Source of the DNA: Motilimonas eburnea
GTDB lineage: Bacteria > Pseudomonadota > Gammaproteobacteria > Enterobacterales > CBDFNC01
Direction of reading: 5' to 3'
NCBI RefSeq assembly: GCF_021295345.1
Contig: NZ_JAIMJB010000030.1
Coordinates: 1-37,220 of the forward strand
DNA length: 37,220 bases
How positions within the stretch are numbered: the stretch's first letter is position 1; the number at the start of each line of letters is the position of its first letter. The position numbers and the translations under genes are program-made. Below, one piece after another: positions 20,458-29,991 of this stretch. The notes beneath the pieces are model-generated. The model did no database searches. It was not told the origin of the DNA and saw only the letters and a program-made list of their open reading frames with translations.

Positions 20458-20932
20458 AACCGACTTAGCTGGCTTAAACCTGAGCAATCCACTGCACTTT
20501 TTGGCGGTCGGTTTGGGCAGTGGCTTAGCGCCTAAGGCCCCAGGCACTTTTGGTACCTTGGCGGCGATCCCGCTTTATTTGTTGTTATTGCCCCTTTCTA
20601 GCGCCGGATACCTTGGGGTTCTTCTCGTGGCTACCCTGTTTGGTTTTTGGTGTTGCCACCAAACCAGTAAAGACATGGGCGTGCACGATCATAAAGCCAT
20701 TGTATGGGATGAATTTGTTGGCTTTTGGATCACCATGTTTGCGGCGCCTGCTGGCTGGGTTTGGATCATCGCCGGTTTTGTCTTATTCCGCTTGTTTGAT
20801 GTATTAAAACCTTGGCCTATCAGTTGGTTAGATAAACACCTTCATGGTGGTATCGGTATCATGATGGATGATGTATTGGCGGGGCTCGCCGCCTTCGCTT
20901 GTTTGCAGCTACTGGCTGGTTTTTGGGGTTAA
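20447..20932 (+). CDS. pgpA: Phosphatidylglycerophosphatase A
   Basis: PgpA dephosphorylates phosphatidylglycerophosphate to phosphatidylglycerol at the inner membrane. Family features include LAVGLGSGLAPKAPGTFGTL near the start, a DHKAIVWDEFVGFW block containing the acidic catalytic patch, LFRLFDVLKPWPISW, and GIGIMMDDVLAGL. Several hydrophobic segments agree with a membrane protein. The start is ATG 20447 (a GTG one codon earlier is also open). It overlaps thiL by 11 bases, so the two are translationally coupled. Length of 161-162 aa is near the usual 165-172. Confidence 0.93.
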   Translation: MKNRTDLAGLNLSNPLHFLAVGLGSGLAPKAPGTFGTLAAIPLYLLLLPLSSAGYLGVLLVATLFGFWCCHQTSKDMGVHDHKAIVWDEFVGFWITMFAAPAGWVWIIAGFVLFRLFDVLKPWPISWLDKHLHGGIGIMMDDVLAGLAAFACLQLLAGFWG

Positions 20933-20967
20933 GGTGCCAGTTTAGGTGCCAGCTAAGACGTTAAATA

Positions 20968-21005
20968 AGGCTGATTTCCTGCTATTATGCCGCTGTGATC
21001 AGCCT
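20968..21005. repeat. Inverted repeat between convergent pgpA and pqiC
   Basis: AGGCTGAT (20968-20975) and ATCAGCCT (20998-21005) are a perfect 8-base inverted repeat with a 22-base loop, midway between converging genes. There is no T-tract worth the name on either side. It could act as a weak bidirectional terminator. Confidence 0.3.
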
Positions 21006-21036
21006 CATTTCGATTAAGGTCGATGGCCTCAATGAT

Positions 21037-21645
21037 TTACTGGCTTGCTTGTAATGCTTGACGTACCTGCACGGCAATATCACGGTTGAGTTTGAGCCAG
21101 TTATCTTTTAGTTTGGCTATCACTTCTGGGTAATCTTTTGACACAACGGGAAGTTGATAGTTAAACAACTTATCGCGCACCATCACTCCGCTGGGATCGA
21201 TCAAACTCCACCTTCCTGATACCACGGCTGTTCCTTCTAAACGCCCCTGAAAACGGCTGACCGACACGTCTATGATCCAATACTTATCTCCTGTTTGCGG
21301 ATAAAATTGCGCACTTTCAACCACGGTTGCTTTGGGAAATTGCAACGCTATCGATTCCAGTGACAGGCTATCCAGTTGTTGGTTGAGTGTGCCTGCCCAT
21401 AAATGCTGTTCGGCAATGTGTACTTGATTATCATTGATTTGCATCACGACGCCCGTGCTATTGAGATAATCAGGTAACGCCACTGGCTTTAACACGAGTG
21501 TGTCGGTCGCGACATTATCGACAACCGGCAAGGCCAAATCATCAGCCCCTAATGCATAGTATTGACTTGGAATAGTCTGAGTTTGGCTACAGGCCATGAG
21601 GCCTATCGCGGTGGCGGTGAGTAAAAGGTGACGGATCATTTTCAT
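21037..21645 (-). CDS. pqiC: PqiC-family outer-membrane-anchored lipoprotein
   Basis: PqiC (YmbA) is the lipoprotein partner of the PqiAB intermembrane lipid transport system. The signal peptide ends in a lipobox LMAC with lipid-bearing C19; the next residues SQT fit export to the outer membrane. The mature part has the ABC-transport-auxiliary pattern: SQYYAL near the start, VLKPVALPDYLNSTGVVMQ, HLWAGTLNQQL and VVSGRWSLIDPSG. Length is 202 aa (E. coli 187). Its ATG overlaps the pqiB stop (TAATG). It is last in the pqiABC operon. Confidence 0.85.
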   Translation of the reverse strand: MKMIRHLLLTATAIGLMACSQTQTIPSQYYALGADDLALPVVDNVATDTLVLKPVALPDYLNSTGVVMQINDNQVHIAEQHLWAGTLNQQLDSLSLESIALQFPKATVVESAQFYPQTGDKYWIIDVSVSRFQGRLEGTAVVSGRWSLIDPSGVMVRDKLFNYQLPVVSKDYPEVIAKLKDNWLKLNRDIAVQVRQALQASQ

Positions 21646-23255
21646 TATCTGCTCTCCAAGCGGGGATCGCGCTGTGTTTTGCCATCAAAAATAATGGCAT
21701 TGGGTTTGGCACTTATCTTACGAAGAAATGGTTGCAGTTCCCGCAGTGACTGTTCAAGGGTACGAACCGTTTGGGTTAAATCTTTATGGATTTGAGAATC
21801 TCGCGAGTAACTTCTTAATGTCTCGTTCGTTTGCGCCAGGGTTTGCGAGAGCTCGGCAGGCAAACCTTGTAGATCATCATTACTCATTATGGTATCGAGG
21901 GACTTCATAGAAGACTCAGTGGTTTTTAATAACTGATTGGCGTTGTTGATAGTGGTTTCAATGTTCAGCGCGTTAATTTTATCCAGCAGCATGCTGACCT
22001 TTTGTTCAAGTTCATCAAAGCCGCCTTTTATTGTAGGGATGATGGTGACATCATATCTTGCTGCCCACTCAGCTTGTGCAGGGCTGGGGATACTGTCTGG
22101 CTGAACAGTCAGGTCGACCAGCTTAGCCCCCGTGAGTAAGTTGCCCGACTTAAGGCGAGCTTTTAACCCATTCGCCAGCATCTTGTCTAAGTTTTTACGC
22201 CAAAACGCTAACGGCCGTTTATCTTCAGGGCTGTGCCAACGATCGAACTCTAACCGGATAAGCACAGGGATCAGACCACTAAAGTTATACTCAGCATTGA
22301 TCGTTGGGTCTAAGTAAGGCGCTTGGCGAACACGGCCAATTTGCACGCCGCGAAATTCAACAGGGGCCCCCGCGCTAAGCCCCGCGATAGATTGGTCAAA
22401 CAGCAATACAAACTCTAAAAAGTTTTGATAAGAGTTGTTTAGGATGGCCGAATGACTGCTGAAAAGGTGGAACTCATCATTTTCAGCGACTGCATCACCC
22501 GCTTTCCACCCCTTAGGAACACCAAATGTCACACCGCCATTGAGCAGTGATTCGAGGGAATCCAGTTCGAAATTAAGGCCTTTAGCCGTTAAGTCCAACG
22601 ACATCCCCGGTTTTATCCAAAACCGAGTATTCGTGGTGACTAAGGCATCATAGGGGGCGAAGATGAAAATGCCGTATTCTGTTTTACGGCTTTCAATATC
22701 ATAACGAACGGTTTCAATGCGCCCGACCTCAAAACCTCTAAAATTAATCGGAGCACCGGCGCTGACAGCTTTAGTAGAACGATTAGAAAGCTTGAGGCGC
22801 AGGCCTGGGGTATCGCTGCTGATGAGGGGAGGTAAATCGAGCACCTTGTAGTTGTCTTCACTGAGCTCACTTGAGCCGGGTTTTAATTCTAAATATGCAC
22901 CCGAAAGCAAGGTCCCTAATCCCGAGACGCCATCTTTACCTATGCGTGGCTTAACCACCCAAAATTCACTGTCAGCAACCAGCATTTTGGCGGCGCTATT
23001 GTTGATCCTCACCTTGAGAATCGCCTTGTCATAAGTGTCGTTTAACTCGATGGATTCAACTAAGCCAACGTCGACACTCAGGGCTTTCACTTTGGTTTTT
23101 CCCGCTGCAAGACCGTCCGCGTCGGTGATTTCCAATGTGATCAAAGGCCCTTGGCTGGACATATGCTGGTATATCATCCAGCCGCCGATTAAAAGTGCGA
23201 TAAGGGGGACCAACCACACTTTGGAAATAGACGTATTAGATTCTTTTGTCGCCAT
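21645..23255 (-). CDS. pqiB: PqiB, three-MCE-domain periplasmic lipid transport protein
   Basis: PqiB is anchored in the inner membrane and forms stacked hexameric MCE rings with a long coiled-coil tube spanning the periplasm. One N-terminal helix (about 10-30, KVWLVPLIALLIGGWMIY) precedes three MCE/MlaD domains, beginning near LITLEITDADGL, LRLKLSNRSTKAVSAGAPINF and FDQSIAGLSAGAPVEFRG. A long helical C-terminus ends in NAIIFDGKTQRDP. From the ATG at 23255 it is 536 aa (E. coli 546); an upstream in-frame start would overlap pqiA by 36 more bases and is not preferred. Both ends overlap neighbours as TAATG. Three domains distinguish it from the seven-domain YebT (LetB). Confidence 0.92.
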   Translation of the reverse strand: MATKESNTSISKVWLVPLIALLIGGWMIYQHMSSQGPLITLEITDADGLAAGKTKVKALSVDVGLVESIELNDTYDKAILKVRINNSAAKMLVADSEFWVVKPRIGKDGVSGLGTLLSGAYLELKPGSSELSEDNYKVLDLPPLISSDTPGLRLKLSNRSTKAVSAGAPINFRGFEVGRIETVRYDIESRKTEYGIFIFAPYDALVTTNTRFWIKPGMSLDLTAKGLNFELDSLESLLNGGVTFGVPKGWKAGDAVAENDEFHLFSSHSAILNNSYQNFLEFVLLFDQSIAGLSAGAPVEFRGVQIGRVRQAPYLDPTINAEYNFSGLIPVLIRLEFDRWHSPEDKRPLAFWRKNLDKMLANGLKARLKSGNLLTGAKLVDLTVQPDSIPSPAQAEWAARYDVTIIPTIKGGFDELEQKVSMLLDKINALNIETTINNANQLLKTTESSMKSLDTIMSNDDLQGLPAELSQTLAQTNETLRSYSRDSQIHKDLTQTVRTLEQSLRELQPFLRKISAKPNAIIFDGKTQRDPRLESR

Positions 23256-24493
23256 TATGATGTTTGCTCCGATTGTGGGGATGGGTCCCAAATGATTCTA
23301 GGGTCAAAAGACATCGCTGACAGCATGGTCAGAACCACAACCGCAGCAAATGAAACCGCGGCTTGACCGGGGTAAACGGTGACCAAGCCCTCTAAGTGAA
23401 CTAACGCAACCAATACAGCAACGACGAAAACATCGATCATTGACCAGCGTCCAATCAACTCGGTAATGCGGTATATTTTCAGTTGTTGCTTCGCATCCTC
23501 TGGACGATTACGTTGGCAGGTATAACAAAGCCAACCGATCGCCACCATTTTTGAAATGGGGATCATGACACTGGCAAAGAAAATAACCAAGGCAACGGGG
23601 TAAGATTTTATTTGCCACAATAAAATGACCCCGCCCATGATGGTAGAGGGTTCACTTTGCCCTAAAAACTGCATATCCATCATAGGGAATAAGTTTGCAG
23701 GAACATAAAATACGATAGCAGCGATCAAAAAGGCAATACAGTGGGTCGTTTTGTGGCGGGTGTGATGAACGATTTTACTTTGACAGCGGCAACAGTGATG
23801 TTTGCCTAATGGATTAATCGCATTACAAAAATGACAATGGGTTAATTTCACTTGTGCACAGCTGTGGGCGTTGTCTGGTACTTCATATGGTGGCAGGGGA
23901 CCGGCCAGCTTTATCCATAGCCAGTGTAAATCAACGCTGATCAGCGTTTTCAAAAAACTTAAGGTAAATAACACAAAAGCCCAAAAGGAAAGGCCAAATC
24001 CCACTTCTGCCAAGGACATGATTTTGACCAAGGCAACCAAGATGCCAACTAAAAACACATCGACCATCATCCAAGGCTTGATCAGTTGCAAGATCCTCAA
24101 ATGCCAAAAACTTAGTTGGGCTTTGTCAAAGTACAGTGCGATATGGACATAGAGCACCAACAATAACCAAAGAAGAGGTAATAAGGTTAAGGAAATCAGC
24201 AAAAAAGCGGCAATGCTCAGAAAGTCATTCGCCACTAACGAGCTCATGGCTTGATAGAAATAGATAGTGGTCGTGTTGCCTGACGAGCTAAAACTCATAA
24301 AAGGGAAGGCGTAGGTCAGTGCCAACATGATCACACTGGTTAACGCGAAGGCAATCGGGTATGACAAGGGGGATGAAGCGACGTCTGAAATGGTGTGGCC
24401 GCAGCGAGGGCACACCAATTTACTACCACTGCTTACAAAGGCTGACGGCAGTAGTAGATCGCATTCTTCACAGGCTGATTCAACAATTTTCAT
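23255..24493 (-). CDS. pqiA: PqiA, integral inner-membrane partner of PqiB
   Basis: PqiA is a duplicated inner-membrane protein thought to feed or drain lipid to or from the PqiB rings. Each half starts with a zinc-ribbon-like cysteine cluster: C8, C11, C28 and C31 (CEECD...CPRCGH) in the first, and CHFC...CCRC with nearby histidines in the second. Each half then has about four membrane helices (first half about 50-195, second about 255-400). Length is 412 aa (E. coli 417). It is the first gene of pqiABC, reading leftwards and divergent from an unknown gene at 24687. No SoxR-type box was seen in the spacer, so paraquat induction cannot be claimed. Confidence 0.9.
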   Translation of the reverse strand: MKIVESACEECDLLLPSAFVSSGSKLVCPRCGHTISDVASSPLSYPIAFALTSVIMLALTYAFPFMSFSSSGNTTTIYFYQAMSSLVANDFLSIAAFLLISLTLLPLLWLLLVLYVHIALYFDKAQLSFWHLRILQLIKPWMMVDVFLVGILVALVKIMSLAEVGFGLSFWAFVLFTLSFLKTLISVDLHWLWIKLAGPLPPYEVPDNAHSCAQVKLTHCHFCNAINPLGKHHCCRCQSKIVHHTRHKTTHCIAFLIAAIVFYVPANLFPMMDMQFLGQSEPSTIMGGVILLWQIKSYPVALVIFFASVMIPISKMVAIGWLCYTCQRNRPEDAKQQLKIYRITELIGRWSMIDVFVVAVLVALVHLEGLVTVYPGQAAVSFAAVVVLTMLSAMSFDPRIIWDPSPQSEQTS

Positions 24494-24595
24494 AGTCGAT
24501 AATACTTACAATAAGGGAGAAATCCGATGCTAGTGTGAAACTAAGTGGCCAACCACAGGTAAATAATGGATGAACGAGTCATGACAACCTATCAA

Positions 24596-24609
24596 TCAAC
24601 AATTGTTGA
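24596..24609. promoter_or_regulatory. 14-base perfect palindrome in the pqiA / 24687 divergent spacer
   Basis: TCAACAATTGTTGA is a perfect palindrome about 100 bases upstream of pqiA and 78 bases upstream of the opposite gene. It is placed to serve as an operator for either or both genes. No regulator is encoded next to it. Confidence 0.35.
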
Positions 24610-24686
24610 GCTTGAGTCGATTTCATCTTAGCCTAAATATGATAAATTTTACGCTAACATAATGAAAAAGATAAGATAGGTTACTC

Positions 24687-25265
24687 ATGGTTGAGTCCAG
24701 ATTGAGATTAAGGAAGCGCTTTAAACAAGTCAATAACCAAGATTTACTCAACAGCGGGTTTTGGGTCACCAACCTATGTATGATAGTTGCCACTATTATT
24801 GGCGTTTATTTGGCTTCGAATGAAGGATTTCGACAAGCCATGTTATTTGATGACATCAACACGACGGAAGCCAATTACTACTTACGCCGTTCGTTAATGT
24901 TGGAGCTAGAGGATAACCTCACTTTAGTTAAGCAAAAGGTTACTACCCTAGAAACAGCCCAATATAAGCGTTTTGATCCAAGTCGCGACAGTCTTGAACT
25001 TGATCACTATGTTTGGAATTCAATGCAATATTCGCCCAATACCATGGAAGTGCCTTCTGATTTATTAGCAGGGGCAAGGCGATACTATCGCACCATCGGG
25101 GTCACGTGGCAGCAAATGGCACAGCATCAAATCAGTTCGCAAGAGGGATTGTCGATAGTGAAAGAAGCCAATCAAACAGTGATAACGCAAGTGCTACCTG
25201 GGTTGCAAACCGATCTTGCCACGTTAAAGCAGCAATTGGTTGGGTTCGGCGTGGAAGTGAATTAA
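24687..25265 (+). CDS. Single-pass membrane protein of unknown function
   Basis: I do not recognise a family. The protein is 192 aa, with a basic N-terminus (RLRLRKRFK), one membrane helix at about 24-44 (GFWVTNLCMIVATIIGVYLA) and a helical, charged C-terminal domain of about 145 residues. With positive charges before the helix, the C-terminal domain should face the periplasm. The region about 60-90 (LRRSLMLELEDNLTLVKQK) and the last 50 residues look coiled-coil-like. There are no cysteine motifs or enzymatic signatures. The gene diverges from pqiABC and is 38 bases ahead of the substrate-binding protein, so it may be cotranscribed with that gene. A role alongside either neighbour is inference only. 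Confidence 0.75.
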   Translation: MVESRLRLRKRFKQVNNQDLLNSGFWVTNLCMIVATIIGVYLASNEGFRQAMLFDDINTTEANYYLRRSLMLELEDNLTLVKQKVTTLETAQYKRFDPSRDSLELDHYVWNSMQYSPNTMEVPSDLLAGARRYYRTIGVTWQQMAQHQISSQEGLSIVKEANQTVITQVLPGLQTDLATLKQQLVGFGVEVN

Positions 25266-25303
25266 GGTGTGGCTCGCACGGCGTATTTTTTAAGGAGTGA
25301 CGG

Positions 25304-26905
25304 TTGCGATTAATACAGGTTTTACTAGGTATCGGATTCGGTTTTTGCTGTTTTTTGGCACAAGCTAATGAAACAGAACTGACCGTTGGCAGTCAGGTTG
25401 ATGCCAGAACGCTCGATATTCACGAGTCGCTCTCTAAAGAGACATTACAATTGGCGCACTTAATGTTTGATCCTCTCGTGCGTCGGACGCAAAGGGGGCA
25501 GTTTGAAGGGCGACTTGCTCAGCAATGGACTCGAATCGACGCCAACACGATACGTTTTGTATTACGTGATAAGGTCCAGTTTCACTCTGGCCAGTTGCTA
25601 ACGAGCACAGATGTTAAGTGGACCTTAGCGCGCCTTAAGCTCAGCCGCGATTACAAAGGCATGTTTGATCGCATCAGTCATATTGAGATAATCGATCCCT
25701 TAACGTTTGATTTAGTAACTAAGTCCCCTTTTCCGTTAACGCTGCAACTGGCCAGCTACCTATTTGTAATGGATTCAGCGTTTTACACCGGTGTCGATGA
25801 GAATGGTAAAGACAAAAGTCGCATTGCGGCTTTAAGTGACTCCTTTGCTTCAAAGCAGGTGTCGGGAACCGGACCTTACCAAGTTACCCTTAACGAGCCT
25901 GGGATCCAATTAGCGTTCACCCGTTTTAAAGATTATTGGGATAAAAGCTCACAGGGCAATGTCTCCCAACTTGCCCTGATTCCGATTAAGGATCCCGCGA
26001 CCCGGTTAGCCGCGTTATTATCGGGCGATGTTGATTTGATCAGCCCTGTTGGGCCAAAAGCCTATTTAGAGTTAGCAGATCAGCCACGCTTTAGTCGCGC
26101 CACTTTAGCCAGCTCAAGGCTCATCTCATTGCAACTCAATCAGCAAAGTAACACCGCTCTGAAAGATATTCGTGTAAGGCAAGCCATTATTTATGCCATC
26201 AATAACCAAGGCATTGCTGAGCAATTAATGCAAGGCTTTGCTGAACCGGCTTCACAACTCAGTCCGCCTAGTTTCAGTGGCCACAATCCTTATTTAGGTT
26301 TTCGTTATGATTTAGCCAAAGCACGGCAATTAATGAAGCAAGCTGGATATGAGAAGGGTCTGAGTTTGAAAATGATAGCGCCAAAAGGGCGTTACATTAA
26401 TGACGAAAAGATAGCTAGAGCTGTGGTCGCCATGCTACAAAAAATCAATATTCGAGTGGAGTTGGAAACTTATCCTATCAACCAATACTGGCCGCAATTT
26501 GACCGCTGTAACGGCGATATTCTGATGATTGGCTGGGAGTCCGATACCCAAGACAGTGCTAATTACAGTGAATACTTAATGATGACACGTAACCCAGACA
26601 CGGGCTTTGGGCAGTATAACTGCGGTCACTACTCAAACACCCAAGTGGATCAGTTAATCTATCAGGCAAATAGAGAGGTGATGCCGATTCCGCGCGGACA
26701 GATGCTGCGTCAAGTGGAACAAATGCTCTATGAGGATGCCGCTTTTGTGCCCTTACATTGGGAGCGAGTAGCCTGGGCGGCGAAAAAGAATATTCGGATG
26801 AAAAGCGTACTCAACCCTGAAAATATCGCCTACTTGGGGGATCTACAAGTAGACGAGTTAGAAAATCAATTGTCGTTACCTTTACTGCGTTCAAGGCGTC
26901 AATAG
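25304..26905 (+). CDS. Periplasmic peptide-type ABC transporter substrate-binding protein (SBP_bac_5)
   Basis: A 533-aa family 5 extracellular solute-binding protein of the DppA/OppA/SapA class. Signal peptide residues 1-22 end in LAQA. Family landmarks include VGSQVDARTLDIHES near the mature N-terminus, HLMFDPLVRRT, KVQFHSGQLLTSTDVKWTL, SGTGPYQVT, DVDLISPVGPKAY, VRQAIIYAINNQGIAEQL and a C-terminal DAAFVPLHWERVAWA. Permease and ATPase genes are not adjacent, so it is an orphan receptor or pairs with a transporter elsewhere. The start is TTG 25304, with AAGGAGTGA at good spacing. The ligand cannot be assigned. It converges on dxs with only 15 bases between stops. Confidence 0.88.
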   Translation: MRLIQVLLGIGFGFCCFLAQANETELTVGSQVDARTLDIHESLSKETLQLAHLMFDPLVRRTQRGQFEGRLAQQWTRIDANTIRFVLRDKVQFHSGQLLTSTDVKWTLARLKLSRDYKGMFDRISHIEIIDPLTFDLVTKSPFPLTLQLASYLFVMDSAFYTGVDENGKDKSRIAALSDSFASKQVSGTGPYQVTLNEPGIQLAFTRFKDYWDKSSQGNVSQLALIPIKDPATRLAALLSGDVDLISPVGPKAYLELADQPRFSRATLASSRLISLQLNQQSNTALKDIRVRQAIIYAINNQGIAEQLMQGFAEPASQLSPPSFSGHNPYLGFRYDLAKARQLMKQAGYEKGLSLKMIAPKGRYINDEKIARAVVAMLQKINIRVELETYPINQYWPQFDRCNGDILMIGWESDTQDSANYSEYLMMTRNPDTGFGQYNCGHYSNTQVDQLIYQANREVMPIPRGQMLRQVEQMLYEDAAFVPLHWERVAWAAKKNIRMKSVLNPENIAYLGDLQVDELENQLSLPLLRSRRQ

Positions 26906-26920
26906 CGAGGCTCGCCTGGG

Positions 26921-28786
26921 TTAAGCAGAGATAAACTCAGAGATGCTGCGTAAAATGCCTTCGCTATCTAGCCCTAGCTGCTGATAGATTTGCCCTTGGG
27001 TGCCCTGCTCAATAAACTGATCTGGAATACCTAAGTTTAATACAGGCTTGAGTAGCTTTTGCTGAGCGAGGTAAGTGAGGACTGCACTGCCAGCTCCGCC
27101 TAAGATGGCATTCTCTTCGATTGTCACGAGGTGATCGTGATTTCGGGCTAACTCACTAATTAACTCTGTATCTAGGGGTTTAACAAAGCGCATGTCCACT
27201 AAGGTCGCATTCAATGTTTCTGCCGCGAGGGTGGCACTGTGAAGTAAGGTACCAAAACATAAAATGGCGACCTTTTCTCCTTGTCGCTTGACGATCCCTT
27301 TACCTATTTCAAGGGCCGTCATGTCAGGGATGACGGTGGCACCGTTACCCGCCCCTCTAGGGTAGCGAACCATGGCCGGTTGATCGAGTTGATAGCCAGT
27401 AAATAACATCTGGCGGCACTCGTTTTCGTCACTGGGGGTCATCACGACCATGTTAGGTATGGTTTGGATAAAGCTAATATCAAATGCGCCTTGGTGAGTA
27501 GGGCCATCGGCTCCGACGATGCCGGCTCTGTCGACAGCAAACAAGACGGGCAGATTTTGAATCGCCACATCATGGATCACTTGGTCATAAGCGCGTTGTA
27601 AAAAGCTTGAGTAGATCGCAACCACAGGCTTGAGGCCTGCAATGGCTAAACCGGCTGCCAAAGTGGTCGCATGCTGCTCTGCGATGGCAACATCAAAATA
27701 TTGCTCAGGGAAACGTTTAGAAAAGGCCACCATGCCTGAGCCTTCACGCATGGCGGGCGTGATCCCCATCAGCTTGTTATCTTGGGCCGCCATATCACAT
27801 AACCAGTCACCAAAAATATGCGAAAACGTCGGTAAACTGGCTTTGTTTTTCGGCAGCTTCGTTTGGCTTAAATCAAACTTAGGTACGGCGTGATAACCAA
27901 TGGGATCTTGCTCAGCAGGTGCGTAGCCTTTGCCTTTTTTGGTCATAATATGAAGGAATTGCGGCCCCTTAAGGCTGCGCATATTACGCAAGGTATCGAC
28001 TAATCCAAGGACATCGTGACCATCAATCGGGCCGATGTAATTAAATCCAAACTCTTCAAATAGGGTGCCCGGTACGACCATGCCTTTAAGGTGCTCTTCG
28101 GTGCGTCTTACGAGCTCCTTGATAGGAGGCAAGCCAGACAGCACCTTCTTACCACCTTCACGTATGCTGGTATATAATTCCCCTGATAATAGCTTGGCGA
28201 GGTGGTTATTGAGCGCGCCTACGTTTTCTGAAATGGACATTTCATTGTCGTTGAGGATCACCAGCATATCGTTGTGCAAGGCACCTGCATGGTTTAATGC
28301 TTCAAACGCCATCCCCGCGGTTAATGCGCCATCACCAATAACCGAGACAACGCGTCGGCCTTTACCTTCTTTTTCTGCGGCAATAGCCAAGCCCGTTGCT
28401 GCCCCAATAGATGTAGAGGAGTGGCCGACACTCAGCACATCGTATTCACTTTCTTCGCGCCATGGGAAAGGGTGTAATCCCTTATATTGACGAATGGTAT
28501 GCATTTTATCGCGACGACCCGTCAATATTTTATGTGGATAAGCTTGATGACCAACATCCCAAATAAGGTGATCAAAAGGGGTGTTGTAGACATAATGCAA
28601 TGCGACCGTTAATTCCACCACGCCTAAGCCTGATGCAAAGTGCCCACTTGTTTTACTGATGGAGTTAAGTAAAAAATCACGCAGTTCGCTGCATAGCTCA
28701 GGAAGCTTATCTTTACTTAATAAGCGTAAATCTTCTGGGTAGTTGGCACCGGCCAATGTAGGGTAATTATTTAAGTCCAAGCTCAT
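26921..28786 (-). CDS. dxs: 1-deoxy-D-xylulose-5-phosphate synthase
   Basis: DXS condenses pyruvate and glyceraldehyde 3-phosphate, the first step of the MEP isoprenoid pathway, using thiamine diphosphate. Visible blocks are [14 protein letters not shown] (H49), [15 protein letters not shown], the ThDP-binding [15 protein letters not shown] (151-165) continuing to LNDNEMSIS, the [14 protein letters not shown] glutamate loop, and [18 protein letters not shown]. Length is 621 aa (E. coli 620). It is third in xseB-ispA-dxs, six bases after ispA, an arrangement conserved in gammaproteobacteria. Its ThDP cofactor links it to thiL and thiI in the same window, though they are not cotranscribed. Confidence 0.97.
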   Translation of the reverse strand: MSLDLNNYPTLAGANYPEDLRLLSKDKLPELCSELRDFLLNSISKTSGHFASGLGVVELTVALHYVYNTPFDHLIWDVGHQAYPHKILTGRRDKMHTIRQYKGLHPFPWREESEYDVLSVGHSSTSIGAATGLAIAAEKEGKGRRVVSVIGDGALTAGMAFEALNHAGALHNDMLVILNDNEMSISENVGALNNHLAKLLSGELYTSIREGGKKVLSGLPPIKELVRRTEEHLKGMVVPGTLFEEFGFNYIGPIDGHDVLGLVDTLRNMRSLKGPQFLHIMTKKGKGYAPAEQDPIGYHAVPKFDLSQTKLPKNKASLPTFSHIFGDWLCDMAAQDNKLMGITPAMREGSGMVAFSKRFPEQYFDVAIAEQHATTLAAGLAIAGLKPVVAIYSSFLQRAYDQVIHDVAIQNLPVLFAVDRAGIVGADGPTHQGAFDISFIQTIPNMVVMTPSDENECRQMLFTGYQLDQPAMVRYPRGAGNGATVIPDMTALEIGKGIVKRQGEKVAILCFGTLLHSATLAAETLNATLVDMRFVKPLDTELISELARNHDHLVTIEENAILGGAGSAVLTYLAQQKLLKPVLNLGIPDQFIEQGTQGQIYQQLGLDSEGILRSISEFISA

Positions 28787-28792
28787 AACCGC

Positions 28793-29683
28793 TTATTTTT
28801 TTCGTTCAATTATATAATGAGCAAATAGCTCTAATAGCTCTGTATTGTAATCTAACTTGGCTAATGCGTGTAGTGACTCTTGATACAGAGCTTGTGCTTT
28901 TTCCTGCGCACCCGCTAGGCCCAATAACGCTGGGTAAGTCGATTTATTCTGAGCAATGTCGGACCCTTGGGGTTTACCTAAGGTTTCGGTATCGCTAACT
29001 ATGTCTAATATATCGTCTTGCACTTGGAAGGCGAGGCCGATTTTACTGGCAAAAAGCGTTAATTGGTCGAGCTCACTGGCGGTTAAATTAGGATTGGCAA
29101 GGGCGCCTAATTTAACGGCCGCGTTGATAAGCGCGCCGGTTTTTCCACCGTGGATTTGCTCCAGCGCCGCTAATGAAACTTGTTGATTTTCTGCAGCCAA
29201 GTCGAGGGCTTGTCCGCCGCACATCCCATTTAGGCCAGATGCTTTGGCTAAGGTGAGAGCCATGTCTAACTGCTGTTTTGGGGTAAAATGCTCACTGGGT
29301 TCACAAATAAGCTCAAAAGCGAGAGTTTGTAAGGCGTCGCCTGCCAAAATGGCCGTCGCTTCATCAAATGCGATATGGCAAGTCGGTTGGCCGCGTCTGA
29401 GTTCATCATCGTCCATGGCGGGGAGGTCGTCATGAATCAAGGAATAAGCATGGATGCATTCAATGGCTGCAGCAAGGTTGTCGAGTTTTTCTGGGGCGAT
29501 ACCAAATATTTCACCCGTGGCATAGACTAAGAAGGGACGGATACGCTTGCCGCCTTGCATGGTGCCATATGCCATGGCTTGTTGCAGCGCGGGGCTCAAT
29601 GGCGCAGGGCGCGATAATGCAGCGGCTAGGCTAGTATCAACACGCGCTTTAAAGCGTGTAATAGACTGTTCAAGCAGATTCAT
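28793..29683 (-). CDS. ispA: Farnesyl diphosphate synthase (geranyltranstransferase)
   Basis: IspA elongates dimethylallyl and geranyl diphosphate to farnesyl diphosphate. The first aspartate-rich motif is HDDLPAMDDDELRRG and the second is FQVQDDILD. GKRIRPFLVYATGE, HIAFDEATAILAGDALQ and GMCGGQALDLA are all typical. The short DDxxxxD spacing of motif one and the residues just before it fit the bacterial type-II farnesyl synthases. Length is 296 aa (E. coli 299). It is followed by dxs after six bases and preceded by xseB after three, forming one transcript. Confidence 0.95.
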   Translation of the reverse strand: MNLLEQSITRFKARVDTSLAAALSRPAPLSPALQQAMAYGTMQGGKRIRPFLVYATGEIFGIAPEKLDNLAAAIECIHAYSLIHDDLPAMDDDELRRGQPTCHIAFDEATAILAGDALQTLAFELICEPSEHFTPKQQLDMALTLAKASGLNGMCGGQALDLAAENQQVSLAALEQIHGGKTGALINAAVKLGALANPNLTASELDQLTLFASKIGLAFQVQDDILDIVSDTETLGKPQGSDIAQNKSTYPALLGLAGAQEKAQALYQESLHALAKLDYNTELLELFAHYIIERKK

Positions 29684-29686
29684 TGA

Positions 29687-29926
29687 TTAAACTTCATCCT
29701 GAAAAGGGCTAAGTACTTGCTCGCCACCTTGTTCTAATAACACTTGTACTTGTTGTTCGGCAGAGTGTAACTTTTCTGAGCTGACCCGAGCGAGGGCGAT
29801 GCCTCTTTCAAATTGTTTTAATGCCTCTTCGAGCGTGAGCTCACCCAGTTCGAGCTTCTTGACGATTTCCTCAAGCTCGGTCACGGATTCTTCAAAGTTC
29901 ATGTTTTCTGGTTTTTTAATAGGCAT
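29687..29926 (-). CDS. xseB: Exodeoxyribonuclease VII small subunit
   Basis: XseB binds XseA in the single-strand-specific exonuclease VII. The small helical protein has [38 protein letters not shown] and [13 protein letters not shown], the coiled-coil-like XseB pattern. The start is ATG 29926, since GGGAGAA lies seven bases before it; the frame is open five codons further, but that start has no ribosome site. Length is 79 aa (E. coli 80). It is first in the xseB-ispA-dxs operon and has a near-consensus promoter. Confidence 0.93.
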   Translation of the reverse strand: MPIKKPENMNFEESVTELEEIVKKLELGELTLEEALKQFERGIALARVSSEKLHSAEQQVQVLLEQGGEQVLSPFQDEV

Positions 29927-29950
29927 ATGCAATTCTCCCAATTCGCGCCA

Positions 29951-29979
29951 AGATTACCTGTGAGACTGTGATGGGTCAA
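29951..29979 (-). promoter_or_regulatory. Sigma-70 promoter for xseB-ispA-dxs
   Basis: Reading the minus strand, TTGACC (29979-29974), a 17-base spacer and TAATCT (29956-29951). It lies 25 bases before the xseB ATG and is divergent from the pomA FliA promoter. Confidence 0.65.
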
Positions 29980-29991
29980 ATAAGCCAGCTA

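Noticed and set aside
20968-21005. Strong bidirectional terminator between pgpA and pqiC
   Set aside because: The inverted repeat is perfect, but the loop is long and no T-tract follows on either strand, so it is listed only as a weak repeat.
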